Assembly (NCBI GenBank): GCA_018398765.1
Contig: JAHBMJ010001833.1
Coordinates: 1-25,402 of the forward strand
Origin: Chromera velia
Lineage: Eukaryota; Sar; Chromeraceae
DNA: 25,402 nt
Direction: 5' to 3'
Each line of letters begins with the position of its first letter. The first letter of the stretch is position 1. Position numbers and translations under genes: made by a program. The notes beneath the pieces were generated by a model. It saw nothing but the letters and a program-made list of their open reading frames with translations. It ran no database searches and was not told the DNA's origin. This document shows, piece after piece, positions 18,597-25,402 of this stretch.

Positions 18597-19113
18597 CAGA
18601 CCCATTTTTACTAAGATCGGCCCTTCCTCGGTAAAAAATTCAAAATCGTCACACAGACCGTATAAGAAAACAGGCTTCCAGCAATTGATAACTTGCTTCT
18701 TTAGAACCCCAAAGCTTGATTTTTACTTCCTTAGATGACCCAGGGGACGCGCTGTCAGTCTGTCATGGGTTTGTCCATTTTTACCAAGATCAACCCTTTC
18801 TCAGTAAAAATTTCGAAATCGTCACACAGACCGTATAAGAAAACAGGCTTCTAGCAATTGATAACTTGCTTCTTTGGAACCCTAAAGCTCAATTTTTACT
18901 TCCTTAGATAACCCAGGGGACGCGCTGTCAGTCTGTTATGGGTTTGTCCATTTTTACCAAGATCAGCCCTTTCTCAGTAAAGATTTCGAAATCGTCACAC
19001 AGACTGTGTAAGAGAACAGGCTTCTAGCAATTGATAACTTGCTTCTTTGGAACCCCAAAGCTCGATTTTTGCTTCCTTAGACGACCCAGGGGACGCTGTG
19101 TCGGCATGTGTCG
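18597..19113 (+). repeat. Three-copy tandem repeat, 173-bp period
   Basis: The marker CGTCACACAGAC occurs at 18647, 18820 and 18993, exactly 173 bp apart. Each unit contains ATTTTTAC...GTAAA, AATTGATAACTTGC and ACCCAGGGGACGC. The ATTTTTACC...CAGCCC..TCTC.GTAAA part closely resembles the fold-back element arms at 16760-16795. The first and last units are the most diverged. Confidence 0.88.
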
Positions 19114-19493
19114 GCCTGTCATGCATGAGTTGAAATTATTTATATGTATGTATGATACAAAACCATTGTCGTAATTCCTCTTATCAAGAGCTATCTTTCC
19201 CTACCAAATGGACTTGTCTGAGTTAATAGAGGCCTCCTAGCCCCCTTTCTCCCAGTGTTGCTCAGGTTGGCCCCACACACGTACATGGACAGCATTTTCA
19301 TGATGTCCTCAAGCCTGGTCCTCAAGCCCATCAGTCCAAGCCTTAATTTCGGAACTAAAGTGTTCCTCACCCATCCAGAAGCTCTTCAGGAGCGCTCAGT
19401 ATAGAACCAAATCATGGAAATGACTCACACGCTGTTGATGAAGTACTCTTTTTCCAGTAGCTAGGATGCCATATATCGATATAATATATATAG

Positions 19494-19536
19494 AAAGCCG
19501 ATTTCTCATTTGTTGAATTTGAGTAAAATCGGCTTT
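19494..19536. repeat. Hairpin AAAGCCGATTT / AAATCGGCTTT
   Basis: Eleven-base perfect stem (19494-19504 and 19526-19536), with a nested CTCA/TGAG pair in the loop. Same stem as the hairpin at 2020-2051, and again next to GC-rich DNA (about 19538-19680, with GCGCGC runs). Confidence 0.6.
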
Positions 19537-19680
19537 TCCGGCCATCGAGGGCCCCGGCATGCCCCGCCACAGGTTATACATACAGCTGGGGCCAAATTAA
19601 ATCGCGCGCACAGCGCTCTGCGGGCCGGGGGCCTGATAATGCATTAACGCGCGCCACGCGCGCGTCCTCCTCCCATGCAA

Positions 19681-20210
19681 TGTGTGTGTAACTTGCCCGG
19701 CGCCATACACATCCTTAGGCATGCTTGGCGGATTGGCTTGTGGTTTCGTGCGTTTTCTTTAGACTTTCTTTAGTCTCACCGCTTCTGCAAGTGTCTAGTG
19801 TTTTCTTTCGATTTTCTTTGATTGTTTTTTTTTTTTTTTATTGGTTGATTGATCGTAGTTTATAATTGCACATAACTGTGTGTAGCTATAAGTAAGGGCA
19901 AATTAGGGTAAATAAGCCATAGTAAGGACAATTGTGAAATGATAAAAAAAAACTAAGAATCTTGATACCTTTCAATTAGGTTTTAGATCAACTAAACGAC
20001 TCAAACTCAGAGAAATTTAATTTGACCATTGCTTTTCTATAATATACTACAGGTTTTAATTCCGTATAATTTTGTTTTAATTTTTTTTTAGACGTAAAAA
20101 CTTTTTTAGATATTAAATCTCTTATAGTTTATTATAGTTTTGACTATTCAGGATTAGTCAAGATCTAGGTCAAGATACAAGAAAAACTCTTATAGTATGA
20201 ATCATGTTTT
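19681..20210. other. AT-rich inner flank of the 5.4-kb element, no gene
   Basis: T-rich runs (TTTTTTTTTTTT near 19827) and AT-rich DNA up to the right inverted repeat. Nothing coding seen. Confidence 0.5.
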
Positions 20211-20258
20211 TAAAAGTCCGACTTGAGGGCAAAAGTCCAGTTTTAAAGGCATAAGCCT
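20211..20258 (-). repeat. Right terminal inverted repeat of the 5.4-kb element
   Basis: Reverse complement of 14865-14912 with two mismatches. Read from outside it starts AGGCTTATGCC. Confidence 0.92.
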
Positions 20259-22127
20259 CTACATTTTAGAGCGAATGCCCTGAGTGAGCTGCCTATTCAC
20301 GTTCCCCTTCTTCACGGCTCTCCCGAGAGACTCATTCTCGATCTTATCCAATAAGACCTGCTGGAGCTTCACAATGAGCGATGCCACGCTCGAAAAGTCA
20401 ACAGAGTTGGGGCTGAGCTTCCAAGTCAGCCCAATGTTATCAGGCAGACACCCGGTGATCAGCCTAAGGACAAACCTGTCCCCGATTTTCTGTCCCCGAC
20501 CTCATTAATCACCCCATCCTGATTCATGAGCTCTATATCCTTGATGAAGTCCTCCAGGAGCGCTCGGTAGGTCGGCCAGTGCCTCACAGACGCCGCTTTC
20601 TTCCCACTTCCTCCTGATATAGAGGATGACGCTGCTCTCGGCAAACTGGCACCGAGGGAAGAAGTAGGCTGCGACAATACAGGCCATCCTGTCTCTCAGC
20701 TCCACATAGGTTCGAGGGACCCCTCGAAGGATCTGCTCCAGGCTCATGCAGATCTTGGGTTTTTTTTGGTCAGGCCTCTCCCAAGTCGCCACGACCCCCG
20801 GTTTCATCCCCGTAATGCCTAGGGTGGCAAGTGCAGCTGCCGCCTGGGTCACTCCTATGCCAGTAACTCCAAAAGAGGAAGCCGGCCGCGACTCCCCCTC
20901 CTCACTCTTCACACCCCTCAATCGGAGGTCGAAGGCCCCAACACCCCTCATGACTGGTTTGAATTTGCGGCTGGTGGTGCTCCTCCTGCAGCACCCCCCA
21001 ACGCTTTCTTCCGATCAATGCGATCTTGCAGGCTTACAATCTCGCCCTGCTTGGTCGCAATCTCCATATCCATCTGCTCCACCTGCTTTCTCTTTCCCTT
21101 CATCTCCTTCTTCCTCTGCTTGGCAGCCTTCTGCTTGGCAAAAAACTTTTTTATCGCCTCTTCCAGAGCTGCTCCCATGAGCTGGCTCACGTCCTCTTCT
21201 TTTTCTGAAGACTCATCACTAGCCTCGTCGAACTTCTTGATCTCAGCCTTGAGGCCGACCGGAGTGATTCAGAAGTTGAGAGTCTCCAGGTCTTTCAGTA
21301 GAGCAGTCACTTCCTCTCCTAGCTACTCAATCTCTGTGACCTCCTGCTCGGTGTAGGCTCGCACCCCCCCACTCTCACTGGGCCCTTGCGCTCCAGCTGC
21401 TCCTCCCCTCTCCAGAGGGGGTGAAAGCACGGGGTACGGACCGAGCATCTGCACTGCAAAGGAGGATGAAGTCTCAGAAGGGTACACCCCCAAACCACCC
21501 CCCGTTTCCTCCTTCTTCACTTTCATTGTCGCTCCCGCGGCAGCTGGAAGGTTCCTGGCCCCTCCTAAAAGGACAGACAACAACGTACTTAGGTCCGCAA
21601 GCACACTCTCATCTGCCTCCAAACATTGGAGGAGGCTCAGTACGGCTTTCCGTACTGCCTTCACATCATTAGGGAGAATACTATCCCTACCCTCAACTTC
21701 CCAGCAAACCTTCCAGATATGACAGTCGAAGACCTTCTGCGGCAGGAGCTTGGAAACTGTTTCCCTTTTCAGGTAAGACTTTAACCAGTCTTCCTCTGGA
21801 GGGAGGTCCGGGTCCTTCGCTTCCCTAGTGAACTTCGATATCTCATCCCTGAGCTTGTCGCACAGAAAGGGAACGTCGTTGACGACGTGCTTCCAGATGT
21901 CTGTTTCGACTACCGCCTGGTAGTGTTGGACAACATCCGTCTGTCATTGCTTCTGAGAAGCGCTCCCACTCTAGATATCCGTGCCTCGGAGTTCGTCTGT
22001 CCTGAGAGCCCAGAACTAGCTGTAGAAGCCACGTCATAAAATCCGCCTTGTCTGTCAAGAGAGGAATTCTGGTTACAATACCGTTTGCAGCTCCCTCCCG
22101 GCAACCACCAGGGATCCTTTGTGCCAT
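20259..22127 (-). pseudogene. gag: Copia Gag, N-terminal part (upstream of the insertion)
   Basis: Role: capsid/nucleocapsid protein that packages element RNA. The start ATG at 22127-22125 (MAQRIPGGCREGAANG) is 66 bp inside the 5' LTR. Protein-like frames follow on the minus strand: an N-terminal segment to about 21945; a frameshift consistent with a 4-base gain; a long frame (about 21945-20948) containing EEDWLKSYLKRE, an Ala/Gly/Pro segment and a Lys/Glu/Gln-rich probable coiled coil (about 21170-21010). Two stops fall in that frame, TAG at 21325-21323 and TGA at 21271-21269. A further frame (20951-20505) overlaps the previous stop by ATGA. The last part (HWPTYRALLEDFIKDIEL, then VLRLITGCLPDNIGL) is shifted again by a 14-bp duplication at 20477-20500. 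It ends SKM at the insertion. Gag is assigned by position and composition, as sequence motifs are weak. Confidence 0.72.
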
Positions 22128-22193
22128 ACTTACACCAAGGTGGACACAACAACGAGGTCAAAGAAAAACAGAGACTCCCTCAGATATGGTACT
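22128..22193 (-). other. Copia untranslated leader; primer-binding site not evident
   Basis: 66 bp between the LTR end (…TCTGACT) and the Gag ATG. The leader begins AGTACCATATCTGAGGG. It lacks the TGG that pairs with a tRNA 3' CCA, so an internal (half-tRNA) primer as used by some copia elements is possible. I cannot name the tRNA. Confidence 0.5.
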
Positions 22194-22732
22194 AGTCAGA
22201 ATTCGGGTTTTACCTCCGAAATAATTCCTTCTAAGGAATTCCGGGTCCTCTGTGAACTCCTAACCTCGCAGGATCCTACCGAGGAATTCCTAGCGACGTT
22301 TGGTAGTCTTGGGCTACGGTAACCCTCCCGGGCGTCCAGAATCCATATCGCTATTGGAATGTTATTTCTCAGTGTAGAGCCTACTCCTACACCAGAATAA
22401 ACTTATAGAGAATGCCTCCCATCCATATTAAAGCTCCTTCTGGTGGTCTTGTATAGTGCTGCTGTACAAAGAAACCACAGAGAGTAAGGTACATGGTACA
22501 TCGACGCTAGGACTACCAGGTCTGTCTAGAACGTCCACAACATATCCGTGCATCCTTCAACTCATAGACGTGCATGCGATTAATACACACGGAATGCGTG
22601 CGGACATGAATGACTTACTCATACACCAAAGACACATTCACGTCATATATTGCGCGGCGGTGTGCCTTAGCATGCAGAGGCGAGCGGGGGCGCGATCGTG
22701 GATGAAAGGATATAGAGATGGAATCTCATACA
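22194..22732 (-). repeat. 5' LTR of the copia element
   Basis: Partner of 4491-5047. On the minus strand it starts TGTATGAGATTCC and ends GAATTCTGACT. Minus-strand TATA-like sequences occur (CTCTATAAG near 22405-22413) and could be the element promoter. It lies wholly in the left palindrome arm. The plus-strand frame at 22456-22740 is LTR sequence, not a gene. Confidence 0.93.
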
Positions 22733-22737
22733 AGATC
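22733..22737. other. Target-site duplication of the copia element, right copy (AGATC)
   Basis: Identical to 4486-4490. The mirrored copy in the palindrome is at 23926-23930. Confidence 0.85.
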
Positions 22738-22759
22738 TAAAATGAAATCGAAAGCTAGG

Positions 22760-22846
22760 CTTAGAGGCTAGAGGCTAGAGCTAAGTCTAAAGTGAATATA
22801 ACATAGGAAGTGAAATTTAGTGAAACTTTAGCCTCTAGGCTCTAGG
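22760..22846. repeat. Imperfect hairpin of GAGGCTAGAGG / CCTCTAGGCTC units
   Basis: CTTAGAGGCTAGAGGCTAGA at 22760-22779 is inverted as TTAGCCTCTAGGCTCTAGG at 22828-22846. It may be the core of a small fold-back element. Repeated in mirror at about 23817-23903. Confidence 0.5.
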
Positions 22847-22971
22847 TAAAATTAAAATTCTGTCCAGTGTTATATCACTTTGAGGCCAGTCTTTGTCTCA
22901 ATCAAATCCATTCTTTGTTTTGAAAGGGCGACATGACCTTTAAGATAAACTCCTTTTATGATGCAAGTGCC

Positions 22972-23202
22972 CTATGCAGACTTTAGTACATCTATGATTC
23001 CCATATCAAGGACCTCTTGAGCTGCTTTCCGCTTACATGCTCCTCCTCCTCCGCCCCGTCCACCAAGCCTACCTCTTCGGCCTTCCCTGCCTCTTTCAGC
23101 GGCTGCTGCTGCTAGTGCTTCAGGCTGAGCTCTAGGCTGAGCTGGTACTAGAACTGGTGAGCTAGTGTGGGAGCTAGAATTTTGTAAAGGAGAATATATA
23201 TA
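22972..23202 (-). other. Exon-like open frame, Arg/Gly-rich (left palindrome arm)
   Basis: A minus-strand frame of about 76 codons with no ATG, opening inside an AT microsatellite and ending with TAG at 22974-22972. Order: Ser-rich start (SSSHTSSPVLVPAQ); Pro/Ala/Gln segment ending in poly-Ala; Arg/Gly stretch GREGRRGRLGGRGGGGG; then ACKRKAAQEVLDMGIIDVLK. TTCTAG just before the Ser-rich part could be a splice acceptor. The composition changes and lack of stops suggest a terminal exon or a retroelement fragment. The family is not recognised. An identical copy lies at 23461-23691 on the plus strand. Confidence 0.35.
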
Positions 23203-23203
23203 C

Positions 23204-23235
<32 letters not shown>

Positions 23236-23309
23236 AATAAAATATATTGATGATTGAGGGGCCGCCGGGCTGGTTTTTTCATGCATGCCGCGTCCCCATA
23301 TATGAGAGG

Positions 23310-23315
23310 AATATA

Positions 23316-23353
<38 letters not shown>
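23310..23353. repeat. (AT)n microsatellite at the palindrome centre
   Basis: About 44 bases of AT repeats with one GT interruption at 23321. They are flanked by GAGAGGAATAT and ATATTCCTCTC, which start the perfect arms. Further AT runs occur at about 23203-23226 and 23437-23460. Confidence 0.85.
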
Positions 23354-23354
<1 letters not shown>

Positions 23355-23427
23355 CTCTCATATATGGGGACGCGGCATGCATGAAAAAACCAGCCCGGCG
23401 GCCCCTCAATCATCAATATATTTTATT

Positions 23428-23459
<32 letters not shown>

Positions 23460-23460
23460 G

Positions 23461-23691
23461 TATATATATTCTCCTTTACAAAATTCTAGCTCCCACACTA
23501 GCTCACCAGTTCTAGTACCAGCTCAGCCTAGAGCTCAGCCTGAAGCACTAGCAGCAGCAGCCGCTGAAAGAGGCAGGGAAGGCCGAAGAGGTAGGCTTGG
23601 TGGACGGGGCGGAGGAGGAGGAGCATGTAAGCGGAAAGCAGCTCAAGAGGTCCTTGATATGGGAATCATAGATGTACTAAAGTCTGCATAG
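23461..23691 (+). other. Exon-like open frame, Arg/Gly-rich (right palindrome arm copy)
   Basis: Mirror copy of the minus-strand frame at 22972-23202, with the stop TAG at 23689-23691. Upstream in the same frame, one TAG (23458-23460) separates it from a microsatellite-derived frame. Confidence 0.35.
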
Positions 23692-23930
23692 GGCACTTGC
23701 ATCATAAAAGGAGTTTATCTTAAAGGTCATGTCGCCCTTTCAAAACAAAGAATGGATTTGATTGAGACAAAGACTGGCCTCAAAGTGATATAACACTGGA
23801 CAGAATTTTAATTTTACCTAGAGCCTAGAGGCTAAAGTTTCACTAAATTTCACTTCCTATGTTATATTCACTTTAGACTTAGCTCTAGCCTCTAGCCTCT
23901 AAGCCTAGCTTTCGATTTCATTTTAGATCT

Positions 23931-24469
23931 TGTATGAGATTCCATCTCTATATCCTTTCATCCACGATCGCGCCCCCGCTCGCCTCTGCATGCTAAGGCA
24001 CACCGCCGCGCAATATATGACGTGAATGTGTCTTTGGTGTATGAGTAAGTCATTCATGTCCGCACGCATTCCGTGTGTATTAATCGCATGCACGTCTATG
24101 AGTTGAAGGATGCACGGATATGTTGTGGACGTTCTAGACAGACCTGGTAGTCCTAGCGTCGATGTACCATGTACCTTACTCTCTGTGGTTTCTTTGTACA
24201 GCAGCACTATACAAGACCACCAGAAGGAGCTTTAATATGGATGGGAGGCATTCTCTATAAGTTTATTCTGGTGTAGGAGTAGGCTCTACACTGAGAAATA
24301 ACATTCCAATAGCGATATGGATTCTGGACGCCCGGGAGGGTTACCGTAGCCCAAGACTACCAAACGTCGCTAGGAATTCCTCGGTAGGATCCTGCGAGGT
24401 TAGGAGTTCACAGAGGACCCGGAATTCCTTAGAAGGAATTATTTCGGAGGTAAAACCCGAATTCTGACT
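23931..24469 (+). repeat. Mirrored copy of the copia 5' LTR
   Basis: Inverted duplicate of 22194-22732 in the right palindrome arm, starting TGTATGAG and ending CTGACT on the plus strand. It is preceded by the mirrored GATCT at 23926-23930. Confidence 0.93.
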
Positions 24470-24535
24470 AGTACCATATCTGAGGGAGTCTCTGTTTTTC
24501 TTTGACCTCGTTGTTGTGTCCACCTTGGTGTAAGT

Positions 24536-25402
24536 ATGGCACAAAGGATCCCTGGTGGTTGCCGGGAGGGAGCTGCAAACGGTATTGTAACCAGAATTCC
24601 TCTCTTGACAGACAAGGCGGATTTTATGACGTGGCTTCTACAGCTAGTTCTGGGCTCTCAGGACAGACGAACTCCGAGGCACGGATATCTAGAGTGGGAG
24701 CGCTTCTCAGAAGCAATGACAGACGGATGTTGTCCAACACTACCAGGCGGTAGTCGAAACAGACATCTGGAAGCACGTCGTCAACGACGTTCCCTTTCTG
24801 TGCGACAAGCTCAGGGATGAGATATCGAAGTTCACTAGGGAAGCGAAGGACCCGGACCTCCCTCCAGAGGAAGACTGGTTAAAGTCTTACCTGAAAAGGG
24901 AAACAGTTTCCAAGCTCCTGCCGCAGAAGGTCTTCGACTGTCATATCTGGAAGGTTTGCTGGGAAGTTGAGGGTAGGGATAGTATTCTCCCTAATGATGT
25001 GAAGGCAGTACGGAAAGCCGTACTGAGCCTCCTCCAATGTTTGGAGGCAGATGAGAGTGTGCTTGCGGACCTAAGTACGTTGTTGTCTGTCCTTTTAGGA
25101 GGGGCCAGGAACCTTCCAGCTGCCGCGGGAGCGACAATGAAAGTGAAGAAGGAGGAAACGGGGGGTGGTTTGGGGGTGTACCCTTCTGAGACTTCATCCT
25201 CCTTTGCAGTGCAGATGCTCGGTCCGTACCCCGTGCTTTCACCCCCTCTGGAGAGGGGAGGAGCAGCTGGAGCGCAAGGGCCCAGTGAGAGTGGGGGGGT
25301 GCGAGCCTACACCGAGCAGGAGGTCACAGAGATTGAGTAGCTAGGAGAGGAAGTGACTGCTCTACTGAAAGACCTGGAGACTCTCAACTTCTGAATCACT
25401 CC
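24536..25402 (+). pseudogene. gag: Mirrored copy of the start of copia gag, cut by the window end
   Basis: Inverted duplicate of 21261-22127. The ATG is at 24536. It carries the same frameshift near 24713-24726 and the same stops (TAG at 25338-25340, TGA at 25392-25394), so the decay predates the duplication or the duplication is artificial. Confidence 0.85.

Larger units (their letters stand above)
14865..20258. mobile_element. Non-autonomous DNA element with 48-bp terminal inverted repeats, inserted in gag
   Basis: The ends (14865-14912 and 20211-20258) are inverted copies with two mismatches in 48. Both begin AGGCTT(G/A)TGCCTTTAAAA and contain GACTTTTGCCCTCAAGTCGG. Flanks are CTGC on the left and CTAC on the right, a 4-bp duplication with one transition. 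Taking out the element and one flank copy joins gag in frame (…SKM to QQLTA…), which is independent proof of insertion. No transposase is seen; the 5.4 kb are AT-rich DNA, microsatellites, smaller nested elements and a tandem array. The superfamily is unclear because the termini do not match CACTA, hAT or mariner. Confidence 0.88.
4491..22732 (-). mobile_element. Complete but decayed Ty1/copia LTR retrotransposon, with a nested DNA element
   Basis: Seen: direct repeats of 557 bp (4491-5047) and 539 bp (22194-22732), matching 5-bp duplications outside them, and a polypurine tract inside the 3' LTR. Minus-strand coding relics run in the order Gag, protease (LIDSC), integrase zinc finger (HX4H...CX2C), integrase core, reverse transcriptase (ADVTAAFL, WIDD) and RNase H (YFDAAF, YTDSG). 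Integrase before reverse transcriptase defines the copia (Pseudoviridae) group. Every coding part is broken by stops and frameshifts, so it is inactive. Without the insertion at 14865-20258 the element is about 12.8 kb, roughly twice the usual copia size. The 5' LTR and the first part of gag are mirrored in the palindrome to the right. Confidence 0.93.
21261..25402. repeat. Near-perfect palindrome, two 2,071-bp arms
   Basis: Base x pairs with 46663 minus x. GGAGTGATTCAGAAGTTGAG at 21261 is the reverse complement of the last 20 bases of the window. The only mismatch I found is 23321 (G) against 23342 (T), beside the centre. The centre is an (AT)n run with no spacer. The arms contain the start of copia gag, the 5' LTR, the target-site duplication and about 600 bp of flank. 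The palindrome is cut by the window end, so its full extent is unknown. Confidence 0.95.

Noticed and set aside
18597-19113. CRISPR-like array
   Set aside because: The units are contiguous 173-bp tandem copies without short direct repeats separated by unique spacers, in eukaryotic DNA.
14865-20258. The 48-bp inverted repeats as LTRs or an inverted duplication of gag
   Set aside because: They are inverted, not direct, and the flanking gag parts are different, consecutive segments rather than copies.
23203-23460. Paired 68-codon frames at the palindrome centre
   Set aside because: More than a third is Ile/Tyr from AT repeats, and both copies exist only because of the inverted duplication.

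Overview
This is eukaryotic genomic DNA dominated by transposons, probably from a protist. The element types (an LTR/copia retrotransposon, a hAT-like element, fold-back elements), long AT, CA and GA microsatellites and one intronless secretory gene all fit a eukaryote. Three perfect TGCATGCA sites upstream of that gene recall ApiAP2 motifs, so an alveolate (coccidian or chromerid) is my best guess, held with low confidence. One N inside a poly-G run shows a draft assembly.

Layout. 1-1700: the only convincing host gene, a 265-residue secreted lysine-rich orphan at 561-1358, with upstream motifs and a possible poly(A) signal. 1800-3616: a probable non-autonomous inverted-repeat element with clusters of a GGTGCA motif at both ends. 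3617-4485: AT-rich DNA without genes. 4491-22732: a complete but decayed minus-strand copia retrotransposon. It is bounded by the 5-bp duplication AGATC, with two LTRs of 557 and 539 bp, a polypurine tract, and Gag, protease, integrase, reverse transcriptase and RNase H in copia order, broken by frameshifts and stops.

The copia gag is split by a 5,394-bp DNA element (14865-20258) with 48-bp terminal inverted repeats. Removing it with one copy of a 4-bp duplication rejoins gag in frame. Inside it lies a fold-back element of about 250 bp (16727-18256), itself interrupted by a 1,272-bp hAT-like element (16903-18174) with a perfect 8-bp duplication. A 173-bp tandem array (about 18597-19113) shares the core of the fold-back element. 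This gives four nested layers with a readable order of insertion.

21261-25402 is a near-perfect palindrome with arms of 2,071 bp, centred in an AT microsatellite at 23331/23332 and running to the last base. It repeats the copia 5' LTR and the start of gag in opposite orientation. It is either a recent inverted duplication or a fold-back assembly artefact. Each arm also carries a short open frame for an Arg/Gly-rich segment that may be a host exon.

No rRNA, tRNA, CRISPR array or prokaryotic operon was seen. Apart from the gene at 561-1358, nearly all coding signal is retrotransposon pseudogene on the minus strand. Copia coordinates on the minus strand run from high (5') to low (3').
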